NCBI GenBank assembly: GCA_033782935.1
Contig: JAWQEG010000627.1
Coordinates: forward strand, 24,875-88,874
DNA from: Petrolisthes cinctipes
Taxonomy: Eukaryota; Arthropoda; Malacostraca; Decapoda; Porcellanidae
Direction: 5' to 3'
DNA: 64,000 nt
The translations under genes and the position numbers were made by a program. Shown here in pieces: positions 1-14,200 of the stretch (the first letter of the stretch is position 1; each line of letters starts with the position of its first letter). Below the pieces are notes generated by a model. The model ran no database searches. It saw only the letters and a list, made by a program, of their open reading frames with translations, and was not told the origin of the DNA.

Positions 1-990
1 TCTCCCTAAAAGATAATTGCAAGCGTCTTCAACTTGTTCTAAAAAAACATCCCCATATTACCATTTATCCCCAAGTGATGAAGAGTTCAAAGCAAGTTAG
101 TTACACTATATCTCCAGACTGTACCATATATATTTTTTTTTTTTTCAAAAATAAGAAACACTGCTACCAGTATAACCACCTAGGAAATGATTGATGAAGG
201 TTGAGAAACTTATCAGGGGATTTAAACTGTTTGTCTCCTTAAAGAAACCATAATGAAAAGGCATTCTCATGACACATCCACACAAATATAATGTATAATA
301 CAAATATACAGTACTGTATGGTACATACTGGTGTACTGTATATATAAATATTCATACAATTAAAGTATCACACACACTTTAAGATATTACGTTGATATTA
401 TTCATAATGCAAGACAGCAAAGATAATTTTCTTAAAACACTCCAGCAATGAAAATTTTGACTACAAGGAGAAAACATTGTTCTTTCACATTATCTACTAT
501 TGTAATAAAGTTCCAAGTTTCTCTAGACTTTGTTACACTTCTTCCTGTTTAATGTATTGTACAGTACATTAGTGACAATGCTTTTTGGAAAAATCCACTG
601 TAATAACAATAGAAGCACATACAGCAGTGTACTGTCCTGTATACCAGATGGTTTAGAAACATTGTTCTGTATACTGAATCATTATAGCATAATGGTATAT
701 TGTGCAAATTCATCATATAATATTATGTGTTCACATAATACCACTGTGGTGATACCTGGTTCCATTTTCACATAAATCATAAAAGTCAAATGAGGAAATT
801 GTGCCAGAAAAATAAAATTGTATATAAAATCATTAATTTCTTTACATGGTACAGTACTGTACTTTGTACTAAATCAACTACAGTCATAACCAGAAGTCCT
901 GGTGGCTCTCTTGTTAGATATTGCACTCTGTTATTCATAATATCACAAACAGACTAAAATGCCATTTCACATCCATCATAATCACGGTTC
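1..990. other. AT-rich non-coding stretch
   Basis: No ORF with protein character is visible. Several palindromic words of the TACTGTAC type occur (near 310, 330, 560 and 850). Confidence 0.5.
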
Positions 991-993
991 TTA

Positions 994-1107
994 GGACCAT
1001 ATTCAACAACATTCATGGTGCATACGATGGCTCCATAGAAAACCAATAGAGCCGTCATACTGGTACCACGCCATCGATTGCACCATGAATGTTCTTTCAT
1101 CCGGCCC
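994..1107. mobile_element. Short MITE with terminal inverted repeats, TTA duplication
   Basis: The left end GGACCATATTCAACAACATT and the inverted right end (GGGCCGGATGAAAGAACATT) pair over roughly 40 bp. TTA at 991-993 and 1108-1110 flank the element. TTA/TAA duplication is typical of PIF/Harbinger MITEs. Related copies lie at 31856 and 32161. Confidence 0.65.
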
Positions 1108-1110
1108 TTA

Positions 1111-2653
1111 GTTATGCAGAAGGAGCAAGCGAGTCTCATTCATATTAAAAATCTAGAAGGTTGAGATCAGACAGGTAAGGCAGAGTTTGAGAGCAAACAA
1201 GAGAGGCAACAAGAACTTTTGGTGGTGACTCTACAGCTGTGGATACGATTTCTTTCCCATGTTTGGCATTCTGAGGAGATGGAATGAATGTCAAGCCACC
1301 TGAGTCATGGTGTTTAACTGTGTGTAATTCAGGCCCAGTGGATCCAATTTTATAGCAAAACACAAACATCATCTTCATGGCAAGAGGTGCCATATGGCAG
1401 CAAATCAGAATGCTGAGGCAAATGTTAAAATTAAATGGAAAGGAAGATGATTTGGGAATGTTAGATTATTATACTGTAAGTCTGGTAAAGAACTGGTATC
1501 TACAACTGTACACTGTACAGTATATGATTTTTCTGTGGACATCCTCTTTATGTCATTACACCTATTCCTGCATCATTACCACTAAGTCAAAATATTTGCA
1601 GGTATTACAAGTGCACCTCTGCCAATGTAACACACATTAAAACACTGTAAAAATATATTAGTACTTCAGCTTGTACACAATAAATATTTTAGTCTACATT
1701 GTTAAATATCATTATGATTGTAATATATATCAAACTAATTTGTTACTCCAGTTCCATGGCATATCCCTGTTTCTCATGACATTTTTGAGAGCTGGTACAG
1801 TACTTTACAATCATGCACTCATAACTAATGTTTCCTATAATTATCATGCAGTCCACTTTTGTGTGTGTCATCCTTCATACTCTTGTACACACATAATAAA
1901 TATCAATTCATGAAAATTCTTACATTAAATGTCCAAATAGCAAATATATCTGAACCCCATATGCTTTGAGGTGGTATCAACAAATATGAAACCCTAATGT
2001 GCTGAAGCATCACCCACCAAATTGATGTTTGTATGCTTGTGGCCTCTAATTGATGTCTTCAAGAACCCAGTGGCTCTCAACAGCAATTTCGTCTCAAATT
2101 CCCTAGATCACAATTCTTTTCTAGAGATATGGAAAAAAATTGAGGGAGGATATTCTCAACCTACTCGTGCCTTCTCATAATGTTCCTCTATATTACTCAG
2201 AGAGGGGTTATGTGTGTTTGTGTTAGGGTGACTTTACTTGCACAAACACTGGCAACTCATGGACACCTTACAAGGGTATGAGCATGCAGTTTTACCTCCA
2301 TTAACGCATGAAATTGCTTCCGCAACCTACTGCAACTGAGTTAAAGAAATTTTGCAATAATAGGAGTCTTGATAACCCCAATTTTTTACCACAAATAAGC
2401 CCCAAATCCACCTGTACTTGCAACTCATTAATGCACTACGAGAAGTACTGTACTGTAGATAAAATTATACATGACTATAACAATAATACATGTATAAAGC
2501 AAAATCACAACTTTATTTACCATTAGTCAGGAGCAAAGCTGGCTTTGTTGCTACACAAAATTCTCAACATCCACTGCATTCTGAACACTTTGCACTTCAT
2601 CCTCCATTTGCTCTTCTTTTTGCTATAGTTTGGCTTCTTGCTAATGTGAAGCA
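1111..2653. other. Non-coding AT-rich stretch
   Basis: Only short, composition-driven ORFs are seen on either strand. No splice-bounded coding segment was recognised. Confidence 0.45.
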
Positions 2654-2983
2654 GGGGAGGTGGCCGAGTGGTTAGTGTTCTGGACTCGCAACCTAGAGGT
2701 CGGGAGATCGATCCTCTTAGGTGAGGGCCTGAGAATATTTACTCTTCCGATTTGAGTTTCAGGCACTAACTATAAGGCCACCGAACGTCATAAAACACCC
2801 TCGCTGGTACCATAACAGCTGCAGTATTTGGGAATTACCCTCACTTCCCTCCCTCTGTGGCTGGGTACCAGTTCGGAAATCGTGACGTGTGTGTGTGTGA
2901 GTAACAGTTGGCCTGGGCCACGGTAACGGGCTTGATGAAGCCTATGTCCAGTGTCGGAACATATAAAAAAAAATAAAAAAAAA
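2654..2983 (+). mobile_element. tRNA-derived SINE
   Basis: The head reads as a Ser-type tRNA remnant, with an A box in GGTGGCCGAGTGGTTAGTG and a B box in GGTCGGGAGATCGATCC. A unique body of about 250 bp follows, ending in an A-rich tail with one T. A dedicated tRNA gene is unlikely because the acceptor stem does not close and the body continues. No clear target duplication was found. Confidence 0.7.
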
Positions 2984-3225
2984 GCATGTGATGATTGTCT
3001 GTCAGTGCCGCTGCACTTTCTATGTGCATGATACTGTTGATGTTGACAACAATGATAATCTGGTTGATCACATCATGACATCTGGAAAAGGTAGGTTGAT
3101 CTCAGAGTTAATTTTCTTCTAAATTTTTACATGACTCAGGACCTGTAAAAGGGAAGTTGTGAATGGTTCACTTGGTAGTACTCTCCCTTTCTTCCTCTTG
3201 CTGGCCTTAATTCTCCCTTTCCGTA

Positions 3226-3423
3226 TCACAGCTCAACATCTGCCACAATGGTGTCAGAAGGAACAACCCTGGTGTCCTTGGCAACTTCCATCACTTCCTC
3301 CAATGTCATTTCTTCAAAGCCAGATAACACATTAGTTACAGAGTTAGCAGCAGAAAAAGAGTCAACAAACTTCTGAACCTTGTAGACATGGCCCTGACAA
3401 GGGCACAGCACGAGTGGATGCCA
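3226..3423 (-). pseudogene. Unassigned ORF fragment
   Basis: About 65 codons between stops, with protein-like composition (FVDSFSAANSVTNVLSGFEE, then MTLEEVMEVAKDTRVV). The acidic ending resembles the tail of pogo/Tigger transposases, but no catalytic motif is present. It abuts the LINE 3' fragment. The assignment is a guess. Confidence 0.2.
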
Positions 3424-3615
3424 TTATCATCATCTTTGTTTTGCATCCTTCCTTTCCCATTATACTGGGATTTGACGTGTGATGGCTCTCTTCCACTGCT
3501 CTCTGTTCATTGCCAAATCCTTCCCTACACCCAACTCTTCCATGTTTTGCCTGACAGCTCCTCCAAGTCTGGCTTGATTCTGCATGGCAAAGTTAAGTTG
3601 AGCTTTACCTGTATG
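3424..3615 (-). mobile_element. LINE 3' end fragment
   Basis: Minus-strand translation gives RLGGAVRQNMEELGVGKDLA then NREQWKRAITRQIPV and a stop. This matches the usual C-terminal pattern of RTE-like reverse-transcriptase ORFs (an arginine-rich stretch, E-x-L/M-x-x-x-G, then R-x-x-W). A short (GAT)n-like tail follows at 3424-3438. The element is heavily 5'-truncated. Confidence 0.6.
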
Positions 3616-6600
3616 GATACAAACTGTTCCATACAAAAAATCGTGCAGGAAAAGTTTTATCACAAAAAAGAATGAGATATTCCTCCCACAAAACTGTACT
3701 GTATTACATGAGAAAGGTGCAGCCAAAATGAGCTTTAACAGAGGTATGACGGTCCCCAACATGTACTGTACTGTAGCAAGACATGCAACGTGCCTCCATA
3801 AACATTGAAAAATCATATGAATTTATATCATACGACATCTCTCCATACATGGATTTTCTACACTACTAAGCACAAGACTCTGTCATGACTAGAATTCAAG
3901 TCACCCGTAATCCGTCTATTACCCTAAATGTCAAAGCTCCTGCTGCTGTGTTATGATGAGGAGTGCACAGGAGATGAAGGTGTTACCATGCGGCCATGGG
4001 TGCTCCACTAAATACAATTGTGACATACTGTACATCAAGAGTTGTCTTCATGTGATCATAAAGGTTCTGAATCAACTCAAGATTCATAATTCTGCTTTAC
4101 CTTTTAGGAAGAAATGCGTAATACATGTAGTACAAAAAAATATCCACTCCATGAAGGTTTTCATATTTCACAAGTAGCATTGTTCTCATGGGCTATATAT
4201 TGTATGGGCTGGATGAAGAAGCTTATCAACATTGGGCATAGCATTGAGAATTAAAGCGAGCGAGAGCAACTACACCCCCAGCCTGGCCCCGAGTAGCACA
4301 ACAATCAATTTCCAGAGGCATCTTCAATAACAGGCACTCCAAGCCAATAAAAAGTACTATAAATTTATATATCCTTGTAGCTTGCCTAATATACCCATTT
4401 CATTAAAGGACAGTGTTCTGCCAAAATTTTACACAAATCATTTGCCCTAGATGGCTTAAGAAATTACTGACAGTTATTAATGGCTGGTGAAGGATAGTAC
4501 AGTACTAGGACTGCCTGCTCAATGACTGGAAAGGAAGATCAAAAATATTAATGGCAGTGCACCACCTATGGTCATGTTAATAAATTATTCCACCTGAGTA
4601 GGCATCAGTGAGAAAGGATAGCAAACTTTACTGAAAGAATTAGGAAAGGAGGGATTATTGACAACTTGAAAGTGATTAACTCCAAAACAAAAATGCCTGT
4701 GAGAACAAATAGATAAAAGTAACATTGTACATTCTTCTGCCATGGCTACCCTCTATTGGGGATTTTCCTACCTCAGAGACATTGACTTAACATTTAGGTT
4801 ATATTATGCTATTGGAAATTATTATACTGTATACCTACATACTGTAAGAAATTTAGTTAGTGTGAATCATGACTAAATACAACAGGTTTATAATTCTGCT
4901 AAAATGGTACAGTACTGCATTAATTATTTTGATGTACTTTATTTCATTCTGCAAAATTGCATGCCACACAATTTATGCATATCACCTGACAAGTACTGTA
5001 AATCCCAATTCCCTGGCTCAATACCATCACATTCAATATTCTACACACCATGGCATTAGTTCTTTATGGGAGGTGGGGCATGTAAAAAGTTACTAGTTGG
5101 GAAATTCTTGCATCATACCTGTGTGGTAATCAATGTAACACAAACAAGCACAGGTATATACAGAGTGAAGAAGGGAAATGGTGTTGCAAGAGGAACTAAT
5201 ACTGCAATACTAGTGCCAGGTCAGAAAGGTCATGCAGCACTAACATGATTAAAGGAAACAAACATGGAACAAAAACTAACAACTATGGTAGGAAACAAAG
5301 AAAGACAATGAAAATGAGTATGGAAGAGGAATATATGAGAAAGAAGGAAATCAAGGAGGAATATAGTATTCAAGGAAGTTGTGTAGTGACTACAAATTGT
5401 ATCTGTATGGATGTATTGTATAATTTGGAAATGACTGATCTACCTCCAACTGCTTAGGTAAGGTGAGTATGGGTACAGGCCATTTATCAATCACATAATT
5501 TGTTTCATCATAGTCTGAAAGCAAAGTTAACAAAATACTTTTTTTATTGACATTACAGTACACACAAGAGATTATTGGAAACTACTCTGCCATGGCCACT
5601 CCCTTGGAAGAGGATAGAGAAGGTTACCGGAAGGAAAAAAGTAATACTGTACAGCAGTACCAATTTTGTGTTAACGCTATTTTGACTATTTTTCGATTAT
5701 ATGTGCAAATATATTCCAACAAATCAGGTCATACAGGCCATATAACCATAGTGAGGTTGGTAACATTTCCAATAAAAGGTTTGCACACAACAATGACAAG
5801 TCTTGAACTCACAGCTTTACTGTATGGACATGTGACAATTGATCTGAGGATGAAAGATCACTCTAGGCCAGGAAGGCTCTGTATGATGGACCTTTACTAC
5901 ACTGTCTACATCTCCCGACAATACCCCTACCCTACCCCTTATGGGGGAACATGTGACAAAAATGCTACCAATGCACTAACTAGTGTCCAATATCTATAAG
6001 GATGCTTCAATCCAGGTAAGGTTGATAGAGATGCCTGGTACTAATGCTGCCTCTTTTTTTATTACTGTACTGAGCTGGACACCAGACCTTGATATGGAGG
6101 TACTATTGGGAAGGTTTCATAGTCTAGCATAGATATTTTGAATATGATTCAAAGAACATAATTTTGCTCCAAGTACAAGCTGTACATATACAACACATTT
6201 GTTCCAAATACTTTTTATGAAACTTTAGCAGCATATAATTGAATACTGTAAGCAGTATGAATTATGGTTAAAACTTTTTAAAGAAACTACAATAAGCAGT
6301 TTTCACTCATTTTCACAGCACATCACATTTCATATCTTTGAAGTGCAACTGCCTTTAACTTACTGTACTTGGGTTACTAATTGTATTGGATGTTTGAATA
6401 ATTCAAATCATCATCTGAAATTAACTTTTAGTTAAATTATCTTAGATAATTTTTCAAGGTATTTAGTAGGTTTCACATTCAAATTTAATGCTTGACATTT
6501 ATCATCCCAGCAAATTTTTTTTTACTGTTTCAGTGTCTCCTGCCAAAATGTTTTACTCGCCACATTCAAACTCCTCAAGCTGCAAGTTCAGTCATCATCA

Positions 6601-9600
6601 ATACTGTAATTACTTCACTTGAGCTTTACACTGCTTCATCTCAATATTTTACTGTCACTAACATAATGTACCTAATCAAAGAAACCCCTCAGAGCCAAAG
6701 CCCATAGTATTGTACTGTTGATCCAAGACCAACATTAATGTTACACTAGTCCCAGGCACCTCAGACCATGTGACACTAACTAGTATATATTTTATCATTA
6801 TTATAATGGAACCGAACGTCAAACTCGAGGGATTTTTGGCATGATGGCAAGTATGAGTGGTAGGGGGAAAATAGTGAACAAATTCATGTCAGAAGGATGT
6901 CTGACAAACTTTTGTAGTCTGTCTTATATTTAAGATACATTTTAAACTGCTCCTCTTTTTCAGGAATTTGCCTTCCAGTGTTAAAATGGGAGATGCAATG
7001 ACTAAATAGTCAGTGTTGCTGACTGTAAGGCTGTCAGTTTGTCCTGTCCAGGATTCAAATCTAGGCAAGGACACTCACCACAAGTCGACTTAGCCTTTTG
7101 TCCACCCTTATGAGGATAATTTACAAAATGAGTATCATTTATAACATCTAGGGAAGGTACAATTATAAGAGTCTTATCATCCACAACAAAATACGACCTG
7201 GGGAGTGATAGCCAAAAAAGCCCTATCTGTGCTGGTTGCTGATGTAGGTTGGGAGTGAGTATGTCAGGTGTGTAGAATGCATGTTTGTGTGTGTATGGCT
7301 ATGTTCGTATGTCTATGAAGAGTCCCTGTACAGTATATGTTATCAATGATATCTCATCAGGGTGCCAATATATGAAATGTATGTAATATTATACTACCTA
7401 ATCCCACTTAAATGTCTGGTCTACGGTTTGACTGAATTTCAGGCGATCTGGGACCATGGGAGCTCCAGGAACGGGTAACTAAGATGATGCAGTGGTCTTG
7501 TATCCTCCCAGGATAATAGGTTACATAACCCCTCTACAGCCTCAAAGGCCAATATAATGGAGATGATCACTACAGCCAGCAGGCAACATAAGTTATGTCT
7601 CCTATGAAGCCACGAATAAGCAGATATTAACTGCAATATAAACATGTAGGTTCAGATTCAGTTTGCTATTAACATATTGCACTGCAAAGGAAAATGGGCT
7701 AGTCAAACTACAAATTGGGTTATATATAGGGTAAAAGGGAGGTAATGGACAAGAAATGCACAAGAGGTGTTCAAGAGAGAATGTAGGGGACTCAAAGTCT
7801 GTCAAAGAGGAAGGTTGGCCAAGGGTAGAGACAGAAGGGCCAGCTGTCGAGAAGCTTGAAACCAGGGGCAATTAGGAGATACCGTACCATGACCTGAAAC
7901 TCGCCGGCACTGACAGAGAGGAGGAACACCTCCACTCCATCAAGAAGTCATGAGTGACTCTAGTGTAACCAAGCTGCATGCGAGCCAAGGCTATTTCCCA
8001 CCTTCTACTACGGTGTGGAGAGAATTACGAGGGGATGACAGAACATTTATTTGCTTGCAATTTGTTGGTAGTGACTGATAATTCAGTCAAATAGTAATAA
8101 CACCAAAGTAATGGGTTAAAAAGTTCAAATGATTCTACTCTTATCCTTGAATCAGTCTTTTTGACAGGCAGCACAGTACTGTATTGTACAATAACAAAAA
8201 TACTGTATGACTCATACTCAGCAGCAAAACTGAAAGTGACATTAAATATAAAGAGAAACTTTAAAAGATCTTTCCAACATTTGGGTATCTTGACATCTGT
8301 GTAGTTTCCACAAAGAAACTTTTGAGTAATGTTGCTGTGCAGGGGTTAGAAGCCTTACATCATTGAATCATGAACCTGCTGAACTTCGCCAATTTGTCAG
8401 CTAGTCAACAACAAATTATAATACTGTATGGCATCGGTGTTGATGATGATGGGACATCCTCATTACCTGCTCTGGATGATGAACAAATCATGAGAACATA
8501 GTAAAATTTCTATATAAAAACAATGTAGAGTGACTCCATATACTGTAGTACCTTATATGAAGCATTTGAGAGAAAATGAAAATTTTCAAATCTTGTGCTG
8601 GGCTACTCTATCTAGTCAGCAAACCTTTCAATACTAGTAGAAGTATAATGATTTTAACTCTGGCCTCTGCCAGGCAACAGTAGCCATACTTAAGTTACAT
8701 ATTTTTGCAAAGTAGGCCTAATACTCAAGCTCGTAATTCTATAAGTTTAGGTCGTAGATGATATAATTCAACTAATGCCAAATAATTTCCAACAATGGAG
8801 GAAAAACCCATTTTCCTATGATTAAGTAAATACAAAGTGTAATACCTGGTAAAGCACTATGAGGCTATCTCACTGTACCACAAAACAAGATGAACACTAT
8901 TCAGACATCAACCTAGCCCGAGTGTTATGGTAACCCGTATTCCATAGCCATAAGCAAATCATTTTATAAATAGCAGATTTTCTTGCCTAGAAAAAAGCAC
9001 TCCTTGAGTCCAAAGGGTAAAAGTTATATCAATTAACTATGAAAAGTTGTACAGGTCTTAAGTACAGTACTGTAATATACCATCCTTGGAGTGACCTACA
9101 ATGGTGTAAATTGTCAAAGGAAAACCACTGCCTTCCATGGGCTATTCATTATGACTGTACTATACTTTGATAAGCCTGTTCACAGACCCATTTTTGCTTT
9201 GGATTTATTATGTCAGTTAGCACAGCAATGTTTATGATGACTTAGCTTAAAAAAGCAAATTATCTTGTTCAGTACTTCATTTTATAAATGTTTTTCTGAC
9301 CTCTATGGGGACAATGCTTCTCATGCAAACTCCTGGCCACCATATCCAGCAAAGTAAATGCCTTCATTAATATGTCAAAGTGGCAAGATGAATATTAAAT
9401 ATTTAAATTCTCTTTTAAAGGTAACTTCCTTGAAAAGTATTAGTATTAGTACAGGAATCATTCTCCTGTCCTAAGTACTAAATTCATGTAAAAAGATTAT
9501 AAATCTATTCATACTTCAATCACACCTGGAAACTGACATACATTCAACTAATTGTTTATCATTCACACTGCTCAGAGAAGTGTCACAGTTTCTCACCCAT

Positions 9601-10432
9601 ATTGGCTGACCATCAGGTAAACAAAGTTTTTCTCTCTGAAAGTTGGCTGAGTATGAAGGTCATTCTGCAACATTTATATTGGGGCCAATTTCACGTGTCT
9701 ATACTACTGTTTTAAAGACCAGAACTCAAGAATAAAAATAATATAATTAATCTGATTAAAAAACAAAGTAGCAACCATAATCAATGCACCATATTATAGA
9801 TGTGTAATGTGTCTGGAGGTAATAATGGTTGAAAATGTGTGGTTAGAGAAATCCTTAATTAAATAGCAGGAATGACTGTGAAAATAGCCCAAAGTATTGC
9901 AAACTGGGATATTATTTTGTCAAAATATGTACAGTACTGAAATGTCAACTGAAGTGGGTAAGAAATTATGGATCACAACTGTACAAAATTTCTGGGATAT
10001 TATGCCTGTGAATTCCACGGTCAATTAGTTAGTGAACTGATACACCAATGTTAATAAAATATTTTCTCCAGGAGAAACAGATTTTAGTGAAAATTATTTC
10101 TACTTCAGGAATAAGTTTCACATGGTATTGTCATTTTTTTTTTGTTCTTTGAACAAAATTTAATTACTACTGATCAGCACTCCCTCACTAATTAAACTGA
10201 ATTTTTCCTATACAGTACAAGGAAATGGCTGTTAAGGGGAGTAAGTATTCAGTAAAATGTTGCCTAAGGATTCCTCAAAACTAAAACAAAACAACAAAGC
10301 ACCTTAAAAGATATGGCAGGTTTTGTGGCAAAGTTAGAGGAGAATCAGTATCCTCCAATTCATTGACCTCATCTTCCTCCCCCTTACGTCAGCAAAATTA
10401 AATAAACTTCATCCACACAGATCTTCCTTTCT
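3616..10432. other. Long gene-poor AT-rich region
   Basis: No supported coding exon. Many ACAGTACTGTA-like words occur (3764, 4495, 4907, 8170, 9061). Part could be distal 3' UTR of RPRD2 or intergenic sequence; the sequence does not decide this. Confidence 0.4.
6985..7215 (+). mobile_element. Possible decayed tRNA-related SINE
   Basis: A B-box-like GGATTCAAATC follows a GACTGTAAGGCTG block in the spacing of a tRNA-derived head, and an unrelated body follows. The A box is weak and no tail is evident. Confidence 0.28.
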
Positions 10433-10460
10433 TGCTCTCTCTCTCTCTCTCTTTCTCTCT
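10433..10460. repeat. (TC)n microsatellite
   Basis: Imperfect CT repeat with one TTT interruption. Confidence 0.9.
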
Positions 10461-11109
10461 TGACTCATGACAGAAGTGGGTCGAGACAGAGGAATGACCA
10501 TTAGCTTTATTAGCAATGTTCAGAAATGTCCACAAACTACAATACACACACCAAACTTAATAATTAAAGTAATGTATGGACTACTTCATGAACCCACCTG
10601 TAAACATATATTTCACAGACAGACTGCCTACAATGAACACCAATTATGGGAGAGGCCTAAATTTACTTAAAAGCATCCCCTTTAATGGTATTTATTTTAT
10701 GCAAACCTCATACTCCTTAAAACTAAAGTAATATTGGTAATTCAAAGTTCTAGATGTACCTTGTACATTATGAATATGAATCACCAAAAGTACTCATTTA
10801 GAGTGAAAAGTAATGAGACAAAGCAAGAATCTAAGTTCCTGCTCTTTCTATACTACAAAATTCCAACACATTTGCATCTATATTCTCAAAACTGAATACA
10901 ATATACTATAAGAAACAAATAATCTTAATCAGCAAAATGCATATTGCTAGCTGCTAAACCTAATTTTCACTGCAACATACACCACACCATAGAACAATAA
11001 AAAGAAAAAAGAAAGCAATTACAATAAACCCTTTATAAGTCAACTTTCAAATAATCAGAATTGCATATTACAGTAGTTGGCAAAGCAAACACTAAAAATA
11101 AAAACAACA

Positions 11110-11114
11110 ATAAT

Positions 11115-11146
<32 letters not shown>

Positions 11147-11169
11147 AGTAATATATAATAATAATAATA

Positions 11170-11203
<34 letters not shown>

Positions 11204-11227
11204 TTAATAATAATAATAATAATAATT
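11110..11227. repeat. (AAT)n microsatellite, interrupted
   Basis: ATA/AAT triplet runs are broken by ACAGTAATAT and ATATAATA interruptions. Confidence 0.9.
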
Positions 11228-14200
11228 AAATACATAGAATAGTAAAATAATAAAAACAAAAGACTATCAGTAAAATTACAACGTAGTTAGCTATGAGGAC
11301 TTATACCAAAAAGTATTGACTACTGGCATCACAATATAATGTCTTGGTTTAACTTGATGTCCTAAGCAATACCCAATATGTCAGGAATTTTGTGGTAGAT
11401 GTTAGCAGGCATGCTATGCTGCATCTTGACACTTCTCTTCCCGTGTCCTAGTTTACCTCCCTTGGAGGAGCACAAGAATACGTCAGAAGACCAGATTCAT
11501 CAGCAGTACTAGAGCTTCTGTTGTGCCGACTTATAGAGGGCTTATTACCTTTTAAAATACATTTGCGTCAGTGTATGCAGAAGTACATTTTTATATCTTT
11601 ATAAAAACATGTTAGCTGTAACCCCTTAGTTATGTGAAATAACTATTACACAAGTAGTGTTCTCAAAATATACAAGAAATTTACAGTTTTATTAAGTATA
11701 CAGTAATACTTTATACTATAGTGAATGAGGCATTAAAACATTTTACCAATAAGAACATATTATGGTATCCATGTTCTTCTATTCTGAAAATTTCAGCCTA
11801 TCATGATGCTTACCAAGACCAAGCATATACCAAAAGAACTGTGAACAGATAAAAATGCTTCAAGAAGTAACTACACAAAACAGAAATTCCCTTTGCATAA
11901 ATCCTGAAGTACATTTTCCCTAGGTTCTGACAGGCAGATACCAAACTTACAGCTAACAATGCACACAAGAGTACATTATAGTACAGTACTCAATGGGTAT
12001 AACACACCAGCAAACTATAGGATAAAAATTTTTCCAACAAAACAAACACTTACCATGACAGAATCCTACTTTGGGCACAGATTTGACAGAGGTTCCCAAA
12101 ATGTTGCTGGTAAGTATACATTTTTATGCTTACAGTTCATTCTGGTTTAGAGAAATCATTATCCTCTAATTTGCCAACTGTATTTATACCTTCTTAACAC
12201 TTTCATGCTATGTCTTACACATCTCATTTGCCAAAAGTCCAGCTGCATAATAGGAAGAAGACAAAAGTTAAGCTGGCTTGGACATTCATAAGGATTATAC
12301 ACACTCCCATCTTGATTGCACATACACATCCATACATTAATATTTGACCTTAAATATACATAAATATGTACAGAATCTATGATTATCTTTACATCTCTTG
12401 TCCATCTACTCCAACCTCACTTAAAACCAGTTTACTTAACCCTTTACTTATAATAGTACAGTACTTAATAGTGACTTTTTCCAGATGATTTTACTCATCA
12501 CCAGAAAAATCTCCAGCTAATAATATTGCTAAATTATTTTTTTCTCTTCACTGATCAGCATTCTGTGTAAAGATAATAACATATGATGTTTACTTTATAC
12601 AAGGTGTTCCCATGTACCGACGTTAACATAAAATTATAGTATAACCTGGGTGCAAGATGATCAGAACACAATGAAGGACAAAGGAGAAGGTGATAGAGAG
12701 GAGGGACAGCAAGCACAGAGGAAATAGATGGAATACCTGTTGATAGTCACTGGGTATTGGAGGATCCATAGGCAAGACTGTGCAGCACCCACATATCAAA
12801 ATGTTTCAAAAGAGTACACAGCAATGGAAGTGAGGACATTTTAATTCTTACAAACCTGTTACACCAGAAACAAAATTTGTGCAGATTCACAAAGCATCAC
12901 CATGATCTCTACCGAAAGTATGACTGAAAGAAATGTAAATGACCTTTAACCATCCGACTGATACCTTTACCCAAGCACGGAGTATGTAAAATATTTTTTA
13001 GCTGTATAATTAACCCTTCTGACAGCCAATTGCTTTTATATCTTTCTCTAACTAAAACTAGAAATCAACTCCCCTTTTGAAAGGCATACTCTACAGTGCC
13101 AAGCAAGAACTACTATGTAGCACAAGATTCCTGATCATTCAAACCCACACAACCCTAATCTATGACCCTGAGTGTCAAAGTGCATACCTTTCAGCTACCA
13201 CAGGAAAACATACCATCCAAGGGTTAACTGCATTGTTGAAAAACTGTAGGAGACAACAGCTATTACTGGGTGCTTGATGTCAGAAAGATATATTGAACAT
13301 ATTTTCCTCTGTCTATATCATTAGTACTGTATTAGCATCAGCACCAAAACTCTAGTACCAGTCGAGCACTAATTTACTTAAAGCATCTCACCTTTCTACG
13401 CTTTGACAACCAAGACAGTTAATATGACAACTAATCTCCTACATAGTTGGATGATTTTAAATCAAATGATAAAACATAAGTAGGAAGAAACTCGATTCTG
13501 AATGAAGAGAAGATTCCATAATCAACGCCCCTCTTTCACAAAATATTAGTCAGCATTTTTTAACTGGTCACATTTCTATGGAGTTGCTGTACAAAACATT
13601 ACCACAGTTCCAACTATTACTCAACATTACCTCTACACTGTAGTCAATTACTAATAACTATTTCTAAAACTCAAAACCCTAAACCTTGATAAGGTCTATT
13701 AATTCCTTCAGGATAAGCCAGTATTTTAAGTCCCATTGCTGATAACAAGAAATGGTATACATAATCGTCCATATAGGCTATTTTTAGTTACAACCCAAAT
13801 CTTACACTGCTTTCCTCCATGATTTCCAAATATAACTAAGGGGTTTGAAACTAACATGTTCAAGTACATCATCTCGGCACAAGTCACTGACAGATTACAT
13901 ATGGTGCAAAAATGATCAAACAAAAAATCACAGGTAGAGCACTGTAGTTCTTTATACTGTACCAAGTATACTTATGATAATTCAGTTTGGAAATCTCAGA
14001 GCCAAAACAGAAAATGCTTGAATACTTTTGGCTCAAAAATTTGGCAGAGGATCAAAGTTGTCTCAGGAATAGTGATTTGCATTCAATTAAGATTCATGTG
14101 TACTACATTCTGCAGCAAAAGTAAAATTTCACTGGTATTTAAAGGGTCTGTGATGTCAACCTGTGATGTCAAAGAAAAGCTTAATGGTTCCAGCAATTTA

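Noticed and set aside
2654..2740. Functional tRNA-Ser gene
   Set aside because: The acceptor stem does not close, the variable arm is missing and a SINE body with an A-rich tail follows.
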